A stretch of 64,000 bases of DNA from an uncultured Pelagibacteraceae bacterium (GCA_902558815.1 CACEFF010000001.1:282918-346917); one strand, 5' to 3'; shown: positions 36,382 to 46,091, counted from the stretch's first letter. Numbers and translations are program-made. Notes: a model not told the origin generated them from the sequence alone.

Positions 36382-37839
36382 ATGGTTCTAACTGAACTTT
36401 CCCCAATATTTATGAATAAATCTTTTAAAAGCAAAAATTTTGAAAATTTTAAAGCTGAAAATCTAAATTGGAATTTAGTTCAATCCGAAATGAAGAAGAA
36501 ATTGGGTTTGGATATTTACGAGAGTTGGTTGAAAAAAATAGAGTTTGTTGAGGAATTTAATAATTATTTATTATTATCTGTACCTACAAGATTTATTCGT
36601 GATTGGGTAACTTCTCGTTATTTGGATCAAATTTTACAAACAATTAAAAGTTATAAAAAAGAGATAATTCGAATTGAGTTTAAAATTATTGAAAAAAAAG
36701 AGAGAAAAGATCAGGGAAAAAACAACATAGATCAACTAGATAATATAGATGATAAAGAAAATATTTCCTTTATAAAAGACTCATATCTTCAATATAATCG
36801 CATAGATCCTAACAAAAGATTTGATAATTTCGTTACCGGATCAAGTAATAAATTAGCTTATGAAGCCTCTATAAAAGTTTCAGAAAATATATCTCATTAT
36901 AATCCTCTTTATATTTATGGAGGAGTGGGAATGGGTAAAACACATTTATTAAATTCTATAGGCCTTCAACTAAAAAAAAACAACAAGGTTATGTTTATTT
37001 CAGCAGAGCGTTTCATGTATCAATTTGTAAAATCGATTAAAAATAATGATATGGTTAAGTTTAAAGAATACTTTAGAAACACAGATGTTTTATTGATAGA
37101 TGATATACAATTTATGAATGGTAAGGAAGCGATGCAGGAAGAGTTTTTTCATACATTCAATGCATTGCTAGATAAAGGGTCACAAATTATACTTTCTTCA
37201 GATAGAGCTCCAAATAAATTGTCTAGAATACAAGAAAGAATAAAATCAAGATTTTCAGGAGGATTAGTTGTGGATGTTCAAAAACCTGACTATGACCTTC
37301 GAAAAAAAATAGTTCAAAAAAAAACTTCTGAATTAGACAATTTATATTCTGGACAAATTAAAATCTCTAAAGAAATCCAAGAATTTATTGCTACAGAGAT
37401 TTTGGGAAGTGTAAGGGAATTGGTTGGAGCAGTTAATCGAATTGTATCCTTTTCTAGAATTTATAACAAACTTCCAAATTTAGCTGAGACAAAAAGTATA
37501 TTAAAAGATTTACTAAATTTAGTAGAAAATAAAGTAACTATTGATTTAATACAAACTATTGTTTGTAAGTTTTTTAAGATAAGTAAAAATGAAATGCTTT
37601 CATCGCGAAGATCTAGGTATTTAGTTAGACCTAGACAAACAGCAATATATTTAACTAAAATTCTTACTTCAAAATCACTACCAGAAATAGGAAGAGAATT
37701 TTCTAATAGAGATCACACAACCATTATACATTCTGTCAAAACAATTGAAAAATTAAAAGAAAAAGATCCAGTTATGGTAGATAATATCAATAAACTTAAA
37801 AATCAAATACTATACAATAATAAGGAAAATGAAATTTAA
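36382..37839 (+). CDS. dnaA: Chromosomal replication initiator DnaA
   Basis: A 485-residue AAA+ initiator when started at ATG 36382. An in-frame TTG lies at 36376 and a second ATG at 36412, so the start is uncertain by ten codons. Domain I begins at LNWNLVQSEMKKKLG. Domain III has Walker A GGVGMGKTHLLNS and Walker B VLLIDDIQFM. Domain IV ends with the DnaA-box reader GREFSNRDHTTIIHSVKTIEK. It overlaps dnaN by 11 bp. Confidence 0.96.
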   Translation: MVLTELSPIFMNKSFKSKNFENFKAENLNWNLVQSEMKKKLGLDIYESWLKKIEFVEEFNNYLLLSVPTRFIRDWVTSRYLDQILQTIKSYKKEIIRIEFKIIEKKERKDQGKNNIDQLDNIDDKENISFIKDSYLQYNRIDPNKRFDNFVTGSSNKLAYEASIKVSENISHYNPLYIYGGVGMGKTHLLNSIGLQLKKNNKVMFISAERFMYQFVKSIKNNDMVKFKEYFRNTDVLLIDDIQFMNGKEAMQEEFFHTFNALLDKGSQIILSSDRAPNKLSRIQERIKSRFSGGLVVDVQKPDYDLRKKIVQKKTSELDNLYSGQIKISKEIQEFIATEILGSVRELVGAVNRIVSFSRIYNKLPNLAETKSILKDLLNLVENKVTIDLIQTIVCKFFKISKNEMLSSRRSRYLVRPRQTAIYLTKILTSKSLPEIGREFSNRDHTTIIHSVKTIEKLKEKDPVMVDNINKLKNQILYNNKENEI

Positions 37840-38938
37840 CGTTAATCAGCAGGATTTACAGCAAGCATTAAATTATTGTCAAGGAGTAATAGAAAAAAGA
37901 AGCACCTTACCAATATTGTCAAATATTTTATTAGATGCCCAAAATAAAAAATTAACAATTACTGCAACAGATTTAGATTTAATATTCATTCATCAGGTAA
38001 ATAATATTGAGGTTGTTGAAGAGGGAAAAACTACAACAACATCATCCATAATGTACGATATCGTAAGAAAATTTTCTTCAGGAAAAAAAATAAACTTAAC
38101 TTTAAATGAAAATAAACTACATTTGGAGTCTGAGAAATCTATATTTAATTTGAATTGTTTAAGTCCGTCAGAATTTCCACTCACTGATGAAGATTTTAAT
38201 CAAAATCAATTCTCTATAAAGTCAAAACAACTTTTGAAATTACTTAATAAATGTAAATTTTCTATTTCTAATGATGAAACCAGGCACTATTTAAGTGGCA
38301 TATATCTCCATCAAAATGAAGTTGAAGATAAAAATTATTTAACAGCAGTTGCAACAGATAGCCATCGAATGTCCATATCTAAAATAAGACTAGATAAAAA
38401 AATTGATTTTGAGCCAATTATATTGCCAAAAAAAACTATTTTCCAATTATGTTCTTTACTTGATACCTATGAAGGAGAAGTCAAAATTTCTAATATAAAA
38501 TCTAAAATTAAATTTGAACTAGATAATAGCATTCTAATTTCAAAGTTAATTGATGGTAAATTTCCAAATTATATTCAAGTAATTCCAAAAAATAATGATA
38601 AAAAGTTAGAAGTTAGTTTAAACCAGTTTTTAGCCTCAGTTGATAGGGTAGCATCTGTATCATTGGACAAAAAGGATGGTGTTAAATTTAATTTAAAAAA
38701 AGATATTTTAGATTTATCTGTAAATAATACCAGTAGTGGTGATGGAAAAGAAACACTTACAGTTAAATTCGATCATGATTTAGAAATTAGTTTTAACTCA
38801 AGATATTTAATTGATGTAGCCTCACAACTTGATGGGGATCAGATTGAATTATTCTTAAAAGATACAGGGTCTCCTGCATTAATTAAAGACCCAGGTGACT
38901 TTGATAGTATTTTTGTTGTAATGCCAATGAAGGGTTAA
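37829..38938 (+). CDS. dnaN: DNA polymerase III beta sliding clamp
   Basis: A 369-residue clamp subunit with the three-fold repeated fold. The N-terminus MKFNVNQQDLQQALNYCQGV, the ATDLDL and ATDSHRMS segments and the C-terminal VVMPMKG are standard. It is directly downstream of dnaA and overlaps it. The usual third gene recF is absent; plsC comes next on the other strand, overlapping the end by 4 bp. Confidence 0.97.
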   Translation: MKFNVNQQDLQQALNYCQGVIEKRSTLPILSNILLDAQNKKLTITATDLDLIFIHQVNNIEVVEEGKTTTTSSIMYDIVRKFSSGKKINLTLNENKLHLESEKSIFNLNCLSPSEFPLTDEDFNQNQFSIKSKQLLKLLNKCKFSISNDETRHYLSGIYLHQNEVEDKNYLTAVATDSHRMSISKIRLDKKIDFEPIILPKKTIFQLCSLLDTYEGEVKISNIKSKIKFELDNSILISKLIDGKFPNYIQVIPKNNDKKLEVSLNQFLASVDRVASVSLDKKDGVKFNLKKDILDLSVNNTSSGDGKETLTVKFDHDLEISFNSRYLIDVASQLDGDQIELFLKDTGSPALIKDPGDFDSIFVVMPMKG

Positions 38939-39645
38939 TTCAGTAAATCGAGTTCTGAGTATACGTTATTTTCAAGTATTTTTATAAAATCTTCTTTTGA
39001 AAACCCAGTTTTTATTTTTTTTAAAATAGATATTGTTATTGTCTTAGAACTCTTTTTACCACCAATTTTTGGCCAAACATAGCCTGAATTTATTGCTACA
39101 GGTTGACATACAACTTTCAATTCTTGATATATTCTTGAGACACCCTTTTTAAACATTGGTCTTCCTTCTGGTGGTACTCTTGTGCCTTGAGGAAAGATTA
39201 TAATTGGACGACTTGAATTAGACACAACATTTGAAATTTTTTTAAAAAAACCTAAATTATCTTTTGATATTTCATTCCTTCTAATTGAAATAGAACCTAT
39301 TTTCTTTAAATACCACCCAAAAATTGGAATTAAAAGTAATTCTTTTTTAAGAATAAATACAGGAGAATTAAAAATAGTCTGAAGATAAAAAGTTTCAAAC
39401 ATAGATTGATGCGATGCAGCAATAAAGAATTTCTCGTCTTTAATTATATTTTCTTCTCCTTTGATAACTATTTTTGTAGACAAAAAAAATTTTAAACAAA
39501 AACCAGTCCAATAACCCATTAGTTTTCCTCCAAACAAAACTATTTTTTGGGGTAAAAAAAATGCAGGTAAGAAGATTAATGAAATAATTATTATTCCAGA
39601 AAAAAAGAAAATTGAAAAAATTGAATTTCTAATCATTGATACCAA
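38935..39645 (-). CDS. plsC: 1-acyl-sn-glycerol-3-phosphate acyltransferase
   Basis: A 236-residue membrane acyltransferase with an N-terminal hydrophobic hairpin. The catalytic block is SHQSMFET (His-x4-Glu in place of the common His-x4-Asp) and the substrate block is FPQGTR (in place of FPEGTR); these variants are familiar in alphaproteobacteria. It makes phosphatidic acid. It is downstream of lysA with a 3-bp gap, ending the argH-lptM-lysA-plsC run. Confidence 0.92.
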   Translation of the reverse strand: MVSMIRNSIFSIFFFSGIIIISLIFLPAFFLPQKIVLFGGKLMGYWTGFCLKFFLSTKIVIKGEENIIKDEKFFIAASHQSMFETFYLQTIFNSPVFILKKELLLIPIFGWYLKKIGSISIRRNEISKDNLGFFKKISNVVSNSSRPIIIFPQGTRVPPEGRPMFKKGVSRIYQELKVVCQPVAINSGYVWPKIGGKKSSKTITISILKKIKTGFSKEDFIKILENNVYSELDLLN

Positions 39646-39648
39646 AAA

Positions 39649-40863
39649 CTACATTAAATCATTATACTTTTGTCTTTTTCTAATAACTTTAATTTTTGAT
39701 CCTTTAATTAATATTTCTGAAGCCTTAGGTCTTAGATTATAATTTGAACTTAGTGACATTCCATATGCCCCAACATCAGACATTGCAACCACTTCTTTTT
39801 CTTTTAGCTCTTGGAAATTTTTTAATGTTGAAAATTTATCTGTACTTTCACAAATCGGTCCAACAAATTCATAAGTTTTTTTTGATTTTTTAATTCTTTT
39901 AATTGAAGGTGAAATTTTATGTATAGCACCATATAAAGCTGGTCTCATTAGATCATTCATTGCAGCATCTAGAATAACAAAACTTTTTTGTGAATCTTTT
40001 TTTATATAAACTATTTTAGAAATTAAAACTCCTGTATTACCTATTATGGACCTTCCTGGTTCAAATATTATCTTCGAGGAATTTTTTTTTAAAAATTTTT
40101 TTATAGCAAAGTTATATCTTTTATAGTTAAGCTTTTCAGCTTTGTTATCGTAAGAAATACCCATACCACCACCTAGATCAATAAACTCAAATTTATAGTT
40201 TAATTTATTTAAAGTTTTATCAAGTACATTTAGCATTTTTTCATAAGGTCTGTGGTTTAAAATTTGGCTTCCAATATGTACACTAAGACACTTTAATTTT
40301 ATATTTTTTGAATTTTTACAATAGCTTACAAGCTCTAAGAGTGTTTTACTATTAACCCCAAATTTATTTTCTTTTTTTCCAGTAGAAATCTGACTTAAAG
40401 TTTTTGCGTCAGTGTTAGGATTTATTCTAATGCCAATAAAAACTTTTTTTTTTTTTAATTTTGCTATTCTATCAATCTCCAAAACTTCACTTTTTGACTC
40501 AGCATTTATTAGTAAAATTTTTTTGTCTATAGCATATCTTATTTCATCTGTTGTTTTCCCTACTCCTGAAAAAACAATTTTTTTTGGGTTGATACCTGCT
40601 TTTATAGCAATCATAAGCTCTCCTTTAGACACTACATCTGCCCCAAGACCAAATTTTTTAATTTCTCTTATTAAATTAACGTTAGTATTTGATTTAATAG
40701 CAAAACAGATTAGTGGAGAAAAAGATTTAAAATTTTTTTTAAAATTAAGAATATTTTCTTTTAATTTGCTGTACGAGTAGCAATAAATTGGTGTATTATA
40801 TTTTTTGGCAATTGACTCAACACTAACTCTTTCAATTGTAAGTTTTTTATTTATATACTTCAT
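39649..40863 (-). CDS. lysA: Diaminopimelate decarboxylase
   Basis: A 404-residue PLP enzyme of fold type III that makes lysine from meso-diaminopimelate. The Schiff-base Lys57 lies in ICFAIKSNT, and GGGMGISYD (glycine-rich phosphate loop), EPGRSI and the substrate Cys in CESTDKF are present. The start ATG overlaps the stop of the small upstream lipoprotein gene by one base, so the two are translationally coupled. Confidence 0.96.
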   Translation of the reverse strand: MKYINKKLTIERVSVESIAKKYNTPIYCYSYSKLKENILNFKKNFKSFSPLICFAIKSNTNVNLIREIKKFGLGADVVSKGELMIAIKAGINPKKIVFSGVGKTTDEIRYAIDKKILLINAESKSEVLEIDRIAKLKKKKVFIGIRINPNTDAKTLSQISTGKKENKFGVNSKTLLELVSYCKNSKNIKLKCLSVHIGSQILNHRPYEKMLNVLDKTLNKLNYKFEFIDLGGGMGISYDNKAEKLNYKRYNFAIKKFLKKNSSKIIFEPGRSIIGNTGVLISKIVYIKKDSQKSFVILDAAMNDLMRPALYGAIHKISPSIKRIKKSKKTYEFVGPICESTDKFSTLKNFQELKEKEVVAMSDVGAYGMSLSSNYNLRPKASEILIKGSKIKVIRKRQKYNDLM

Positions 40864-40994
40864 TAAGTTATTTTTATAAGAATGCTTTTTATTTCAGTTT
40901 TTGTTTCTAGATTTGCATATTTAGGATCACCTTTTTTTCCACAAGAAATACTCATGCAAGTTAAAATCAATATTAAAGCTATTCTTTTAATCAT
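40863..40994 (-). CDS. lptM: LptM-like small lipoprotein (43 aa)
   Basis: The ATG at 40992-40994 opens 43 codons ending in a TAA that shares a base with the lysA ATG. The sequence is a signal peptide followed by Cys18 in ISCGKKGDPKY. CG-x-KG-x-x-x-Y just after the lipid Cys is the LptM (YifL) signature, and position between argH and lysA is classic for this lipoprotein. In E. coli LptM assists LptD disulfide maturation in LPS export. A second Cys13 in LILTCM could be mistaken for the lipobox. It overlaps argH by 8 bp. Confidence 0.75.
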   Translation of the reverse strand: MIKRIALILILTCMSISCGKKGDPKYANLETKTEIKSILIKIT

Positions 40995-42381
40995 TATATT
41001 TTTTATATTTAGTTATCATGCTTTTAACATTATCAAAAGATGTTCCACCATATGATTTTTTAGAATTGATAGAAGTCTTTAAATCAAATATTTTTAAAAC
41101 ATCATTTGTTAGCTTTGGTTCTATCTTTTTTAATTCTTCTAATGTTAGTTTATCAAGATTTTTTTTCTTCTTTTCAGCCAAATTTACTATAGAAGCAGTT
41201 TTTTGATAAGCTTTTCTAAATGACATAGAATGATTTTTTACTAAATAATCCGCCAAGTCTGTTGCAGTAATGTAGCCTAAATTTGCAAGCTCAAACATTC
41301 TTTTTTTATTTGGAGTTATATTTTTTAAAATTTCATCAAAAATCTCTAGACTATTTATTAGAATATCATTTGACTTAAAAATAATTTCTTTATCATCTTG
41401 TAGATCTTTAAAATATGATAAAGGTAATCCCTTCAAAATCGTAAGCATCGAAAATAAATTCCCATAAACACTACCAGTTTTTCCACGTAAATATTCTAGA
41501 AGATCTGGATTTTTTTTTTGAGGCATTATAGATGAACCAGTTACAATTTTGTCAGATAAATTTATTAATTTAAAACCCTCAGAATTCCAAATGATTAGCT
41601 CTTCAGTAATTCTAGAAATATGCATAGAACATAATGAAACACTGTATAAAAAATCTAAAACAAAATCTCTATCAGAAACAGTATCAACAGAATTATTAGT
41701 TGGTTTTTTAAAACCTAGTTTTCTAGAAGTATAATTTCTATCAATATTAAAAGAGGTCCCAGTTAAAGCAGCAACACCCAATGGATTTTCATATAAATTC
41801 TCTAAACTATTTTTAAATCTTTTTTTATCTCTAGAGAACATTTCTACATAAGCCATTAAATAATGAGCAAAAGATATAGCCTGAGCATTTTTTAGATGTG
41901 TAAAGCCAGGCATGATTGTATCTATATTTTTTTCTGCTATTTTTAATGTGCTTTTTATTATCTTATCTATTGAAACATTAATTTTTTTTGTTGCAGATCT
42001 TAGCCAAATTTTTAAATCGGTAATTACTTGGTCATTTCTTGATCTTGCAGTATGAACATAACCTGCTTCATCTCCAATTATTTGAAATAGTCTTTTTTCG
42101 ATATTTATATGAATGTCTTCATATTTTTTATTGAATTGAAATTTATTACTTGAAATTTCTTTTTCTATTTTATTAAGACCGAAAACAATTTTATTTTTAA
42201 TTTTAAAAGAAATTATTTTTTGCTTGAAAAGCATTTCAACATGAGCAATAGAGCCTTTTATATCTTCTCTGTAAAGTCTTTTATCAATATCAATAGAGCT
42301 TCCAATTTTTTGAAAAAGGCTAGATGTACTACTTTTAATTCTAGTATCCCATATTGTCTTGTTGTTTTTATTTTTTGTCAT
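40987..42381 (-). CDS. argH: Argininosuccinate lyase
   Basis: A 464-residue fumarase/aspartase-superfamily enzyme, last step of arginine synthesis. The signature loop is GSSIMPQKKNPD, and TARSRNDQV and PGFTHLKNAQ are also family blocks (the canonical Gln of TH-x-Q is shifted by one). Length is normal. It is divergent from the TlpA-like thioredoxin gene across 24 bp. Confidence 0.96.
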   Translation of the reverse strand: MTKNKNNKTIWDTRIKSSTSSLFQKIGSSIDIDKRLYREDIKGSIAHVEMLFKQKIISFKIKNKIVFGLNKIEKEISSNKFQFNKKYEDIHINIEKRLFQIIGDEAGYVHTARSRNDQVITDLKIWLRSATKKINVSIDKIIKSTLKIAEKNIDTIMPGFTHLKNAQAISFAHYLMAYVEMFSRDKKRFKNSLENLYENPLGVAALTGTSFNIDRNYTSRKLGFKKPTNNSVDTVSDRDFVLDFLYSVSLCSMHISRITEELIIWNSEGFKLINLSDKIVTGSSIMPQKKNPDLLEYLRGKTGSVYGNLFSMLTILKGLPLSYFKDLQDDKEIIFKSNDILINSLEIFDEILKNITPNKKRMFELANLGYITATDLADYLVKNHSMSFRKAYQKTASIVNLAEKKKKNLDKLTLEELKKIEPKLTNDVLKIFDLKTSINSKKSYGGTSFDNVKSMITKYKKYND

Positions 42382-42405
42382 GATAATTAATTATACCTAT
42401 TTAAC

Positions 42406-42915
42406 ATGAGATTTTTAATAATATTTATTTTTTTGCTGTCAAATTCATTTGCTAATGAACAAGTTGGTATAAAAAATCTTGTTATTAACAAAGAGTTAAA
42501 AAAATACGAGGGTTTGAGGTTTTTAGATGCAGATAATGAAATATTAAATTTGAGTGATTATCAGGGGAATCTGGTTTTGTTGAATTTTTGGGCTACTTGG
42601 TGTGCTCCATGTAAAGAGGAAATGCCTTCTCTAGATTTATTACTAGATAATGCGAATTTAAATAATTTAAAAATTTTTCCAATAAATGTAGGTCAAGATA
42701 ATTATGATAAAGCAAATAACTTTTTAAATGACTTAAATATTAAAAATTTAAATTTATATTTTGATACACCTATAACTTTAGCTAAAAGATTTAAGCTAAG
42801 AGGAATACCAACTTCAATTTTATTTAACAAAGAAGGTTTAGAATTTGCAAGAATAATTGGATCAACTGATTTTGCAGATAAAAAATTTATAGAATGGTTA
42901 AGTAAATATAATTAA
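42406..42915 (+). CDS. Exported TlpA-family thioredoxin
   Basis: A 169-residue protein with a signal peptide (to SFANEQ, about residue 16-18) and a thioredoxin fold with active site WATWCAPCKEEMPSLD (Cys66, Cys69). The Cys-Ala-Pro-Cys form is usual for TlpA-type reductants of periplasmic proteins such as cytochrome c apoprotein. It is divergent from argH and its last 4 bp overlap the twin-TM gene on the minus strand. Confidence 0.88.
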   Translation: MRFLIIFIFLLSNSFANEQVGIKNLVINKELKKYEGLRFLDADNEILNLSDYQGNLVLLNFWATWCAPCKEEMPSLDLLLDNANLNNLKIFPINVGQDNYDKANNFLNDLNIKNLNLYFDTPITLAKRFKLRGIPTSILFNKEGLEFARIIGSTDFADKKFIEWLSKYN

Positions 42916-43115
42916 TCTTTAAAAAAATATGCAAAACCTACTAAAGCAATAATTGCTATAAATTGTAACAAAACTCTTAATTGCATCAATTTATTTGAAT
43001 ATTTTTTACTAGTTTCACCACCTTTGAATAAAGTTCCAATACCTAAAATAAGAACAATCCCTACAGTAATTAACAAAACTATAGCAATTATTTTAACTAA
43101 TGTTCCAGAAATCAT
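42912..43115 (-). CDS. Twin-transmembrane HIG1-like small protein
   Basis: A 67-residue protein with two membrane helices (~8-29 and ~48-64) separated by a loop reading SKKYSNKLMQLRVLLQF. The SNKLM-x-x-R-x-x-x-Q motif matches the alphaproteobacterial twin transmembrane protein related to the HIG1 domain of mitochondrial respiratory supercomplex factors. Function in bacteria is not established. Confidence 0.75.
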   Translation of the reverse strand: MISGTLVKIIAIVLLITVGIVLILGIGTLFKGGETSKKYSNKLMQLRVLLQFIAIIALVGFAYFFKD

Positions 43116-43164
43116 ATTAGTATTGTAGGGTGTTTAAAAAAAATAAAAACATAAATTACTTAGT

Positions 43165-43815
43165 ATGACATTTTGCCTAGATACTATCATAGTAAAACCA
43201 GAAAAAAATGAAAAGATTAAAAATGCTATTATTCTAATGCATGGATATGGTGGTGATGGAAAAGATATAAGTTTATTAACTCTCAATTGGAAAAGACATT
43301 TACCAAATACGATATTTTTATGTCCTAATGGACATGAAGAATGCCCAATAAATCCATCAGGCTTTCAATGGTTTGATTTAACAAAAGATGATCCAAATTA
43401 CATCATTGAACAATCAATAAAAGCTGAAAATAAACTAAATAAATTTATTTATGAAGTTAAAAATGAGTACAACTTAAAAAACAAAGAAATTTGTTTATCC
43501 GGGTTTAGTCAAGGTTGTATGATGTCAATTAATTTAGGTCTAACATCTGATGAAGAGTATAATTGTATTGTAGGTTTTTCAGGTAAAATCATTAATCAGG
43601 AGGATTTAAAGTTACGGAAAAAAAATTCAACAAATATTTTACTAATACATGGTGATTCAGACCAAGTTGTTCAACCTAGTTTTATGCTAGAAGCAAAAGA
43701 TTTCTTTTTAAGGAATAATATAGACATTGAGACACATTTACTTAAAAACTGCGACCATCATATTCCTATCGAAGCATCAAGTATAGCTTTAAATTATATT
43801 ATAAAAAAAATTTAA
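43165..43815 (+). CDS. Alpha/beta-hydrolase, phospholipase/carboxylesterase family
   Basis: A 216-residue enzyme with nucleophile Ser115 in GFSQGC, acid Asp166 in HGDSDQVV and His198/199 in NCDHHIP. MHGYGGDGKD near the N-terminus forms the oxyanion-hole strand. This is the Est/LYPLA-like family that cleaves short acyl esters or thioesters. The natural substrate is unknown. Confidence 0.88.
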   Translation: MTFCLDTIIVKPEKNEKIKNAIILMHGYGGDGKDISLLTLNWKRHLPNTIFLCPNGHEECPINPSGFQWFDLTKDDPNYIIEQSIKAENKLNKFIYEVKNEYNLKNKEICLSGFSQGCMMSINLGLTSDEEYNCIVGFSGKIINQEDLKLRKKNSTNILLIHGDSDQVVQPSFMLEAKDFFLRNNIDIETHLLKNCDHHIPIEASSIALNYIIKKI

Positions 43816-43863
43816 TACTTGCTAAAGATTGAAATAATTTTTTATTTAAGTTAAACTTTAATT

Positions 43864-44433
43864 ATGAATAGCTTTGTTGAACAAAATGTATCTTTAGAAA
43901 AATGCCCTGCTTTGGTATTAAATGCAGATTACAGACCTTTAAGCTATTATCCATTGTCACTTTGGTCATGGCAAGATACAGTAAAGTCAGTTTTTTTGGA
44001 TAGAGTAACTATAGTAAGTAATTATGATAGAGTAGTAAGAAGCCCCTCATTTAATATGCAATTACCAAGCGTTATAGCACTGAAAGATTATATTGTGCCT
44101 CAGTCTAAACCTAGTTTTACTAGGTTTAATGTCTTTCTAAGAGATAAATTTTCTTGCCAATATTGTGGTAGCAATGAGGAATTAACATTTGATCATTTGT
44201 TACCTAGATCTAAAGGTGGAGAAACACATTGGGATAATGTTGTAACTGCATGTTCAGCTTGTAATGTAAAAAAAGGCGGGAAATTATTAAAATCTTCAGG
44301 AATGCAACTTAACCAACATCCTTACCAACCATCAACAGAAGATCTACATCGAAATGGTAAAAATTTTCCTCCAAATTATTTACATAAAAGCTGGATGGAT
44401 TATCTGTATTGGGATGTTGAGCTAGAAGCGTAA
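43864..44433 (+). CDS. HNH endonuclease family protein
   Basis: A 189-residue protein. An HNH domain at ~95-140 has the zinc pairs CQYC (98, 101) and CSAC (130, 133), the FDHLLPRSKGG strand with His111, and WDNVVTAC with Asn125. The N-terminal ~80 residues (LVLNADYRPLSYYPLSLWSW) are conserved in stand-alone chromosomal HNH proteins found widely in alphaproteobacteria and cyanobacteria. No restriction partner or mobile context is seen, so a housekeeping or repair role is more likely than a homing function. Confidence 0.87.
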   Translation: MNSFVEQNVSLEKCPALVLNADYRPLSYYPLSLWSWQDTVKSVFLDRVTIVSNYDRVVRSPSFNMQLPSVIALKDYIVPQSKPSFTRFNVFLRDKFSCQYCGSNEELTFDHLLPRSKGGETHWDNVVTACSACNVKKGGKLLKSSGMQLNQHPYQPSTEDLHRNGKNFPPNYLHKSWMDYLYWDVELEA

Positions 44434-44434
44434 C

Positions 44435-44965
44435 TTATACTTTTTCTGAAATATTTATTGCTATTTTAGAACCTGTTTTAATTATTTTATCGAGTATAGA
44501 GTAAAAGCCCTTTTTTGATGCCCCTTTCTCATAAGCAATATCTTTATGATGTAATTCATCTTCTCTAAATTTAGTGATCTTTTTTTTAAGTTCTTTTTCT
44601 TCAGATCCCAATTGATTAATTTGATTTAAATAATGTTTGTCTATTACTTCTTCTACTGAAGCAGTACATAGCATAGCTCCTTTTTTTCCTAAAAGAGTTG
44701 AACCAAAACCAAGTCCTACACCTAATAAGTCCCACAGAGGTAAAAATTTGGTTGGTTTGATATTTCTTTTTTTAATTTCTTTTTCAAAAAATTGACAATG
44801 TTCCATTTCATGAACCTTCATTTCCTCAATAGTCTTTTTTAAATCTTCATTTTTTACAAGAGTATTTAGTGCTAACAATTGACCTTCATAAATTTTTACT
44901 GCACCACGTTCACCAGCATGGTCAACTCTTATAAATTCTTCTACTTTGCTACTTGTTTTTTTCAT
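44435..44965 (-). CDS. coq7: Demethoxyubiquinone hydroxylase Coq7
   Basis: A 176-residue di-iron monooxygenase of the ferritin-like fold. Ligand segments are HAGERGAVKIYEG, MKVHEMEHCQFF (ExxH), TASVEEVID and REDELHHKD (ExxH). It hydroxylates demethoxyubiquinone. This Coq7 is used in place of UbiF. It overlaps dsbB by 17 bp at its start. Confidence 0.95.
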   Translation of the reverse strand: MKKTSSKVEEFIRVDHAGERGAVKIYEGQLLALNTLVKNEDLKKTIEEMKVHEMEHCQFFEKEIKKRNIKPTKFLPLWDLLGVGLGFGSTLLGKKGAMLCTASVEEVIDKHYLNQINQLGSEEKELKKKITKFREDELHHKDIAYEKGASKKGFYSILDKIIKTGSKIAINISEKV

Positions 44966-45434
44966 ATGAAATATAAATTTTTGTAAGTAATGTTATTAAT
45001 ATTAAACTTAATAATATATTAATACTTGTTAGAGATAATCCAAAAATTCTAAATGTCACATCTTTACAACTGATAGTTTTTTCCTGTAATTGTTTGAGCA
45101 ATTCTTCTTTTGAGATAATTCCAGTTGTATTTTTTAAACCACAAGCTGCAGACTCTTCAAATAAACCCTGTTCAATCCCCAAATGGTAAGCTGAAATAGC
45201 AAAAGAGAAGAAGAATGTGAGTATTAATAATAAAATTATAAACTTTTCATTTTTTTTGGAAAAATAACTTAAAGTTATTAGGATTATGCTTAATCCATAA
45301 GGAATTCTTTCTATTAGACATAAATTACAAGGCTGATACCCAAGAACGTATTCTATAAAATATGCAGAAATAATTGAAAATAAACTTATTATAAGAATTA
45401 ACTTTAGATAAAACTCAGTTTTTAAATTAGCCAT
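44949..45434 (-). CDS. dsbB: Disulfide bond formation protein DsbB
   Basis: A 161-residue inner-membrane protein with four helices. The first active pair is CNLC in GYQPCNLCLIERIPYG, the DsbB hallmark. The second periplasmic pair is the Cys in SAACGLKN and the Cys in TISCKD. It passes electrons from a DsbA to ubiquinone, which links it to coq7 next door. It overlaps the DedA-like gene by 8 bp. Confidence 0.93.
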   Translation of the reverse strand: MANLKTEFYLKLILIISLFSIISAYFIEYVLGYQPCNLCLIERIPYGLSIILITLSYFSKKNEKFIILLLILTFFFSFAISAYHLGIEQGLFEESAACGLKNTTGIISKEELLKQLQEKTISCKDVTFRIFGLSLTSINILLSLILITLLTKIYISYEKNK

Positions 45435-46032
45435 AAAATTTTGAAGTTAAATAAATTATGGATCCGATTATAACAATTAATATTCCAATAATTGTAAACC
45501 ACTTTGATCCATGTTTTTCCATGAATTGAGTAAATAGATTTCCAAATCTGTAAGACAAATAAGAAATAATAAAAAAACGCAACCCTCTAGATATTAAACT
45601 TATTATTATAAAAATTAAGATGTTAAATCCAATCAAACCACTAGCTATAGTAAAAACTTTATAAGGTAATGGAGTAAAACCAGCTAAAAAAAGTATACCT
45701 AGCCAAGCATAAAATCCCTCACTATTAATAAGATTATTTTTTAGGCTAATTAATTCATCCTCATATCCATAAAAAGTCATAACTTGCATTCCCATATCAA
45801 AAAAGAAGGCTCCAATGAAATATCCTAATATACCACCTAATACAGAGAATATTGTTGTTATAAGAAATATCTTAACAAAATCAGTTTTTTTTGAAATAAC
45901 CATAGGCACTACCATCACGTCTGGTGGAATAGGGAAAAATGAACTTTCAATAAAAGAAACAGCCGCTAAGTAGTATTTAGAACTTTTATGTGCTGCTAAA
46001 TCTAAACATTTTTTATAAAGATTATTAAACAT
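45427..46032 (-). CDS. DedA/VTT-domain membrane protein (YqaA-like)
   Basis: A 201-residue polytopic protein with the VTT (SNARE-associated) domain. FIESSFFPIPPDVMVVPMVI and GFTPLPYKVFTIASGL are the conserved re-entrant loops of the DedA superfamily, members of which act in lipid-carrier or phospholipid translocation. Its length and loop sequence resemble YqaA. It is first in the DedA-dsbB-coq7 run and divergent from tRNA-Leu. Confidence 0.87.
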   Translation of the reverse strand: MFNNLYKKCLDLAAHKSSKYYLAAVSFIESSFFPIPPDVMVVPMVISKKTDFVKIFLITTIFSVLGGILGYFIGAFFFDMGMQVMTFYGYEDELISLKNNLINSEGFYAWLGILFLAGFTPLPYKVFTIASGLIGFNILIFIIISLISRGLRFFIISYLSYRFGNLFTQFMEKHGSKWFTIIGILIVIIGSIIYLTSKFYG

Positions 46033-46091
46033 TTTTTGGTTTTAATATAATTTTAGTTCTTATACTATTTAATAAATAATTAAACAATCGA

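Noticed and set aside
43864..44433. HNH gene as a homing endonuclease or restriction enzyme
   Set aside because: No intron, intein, methylase or repeats around it; the N-terminal region fits the widespread stand-alone chromosomal HNH family.
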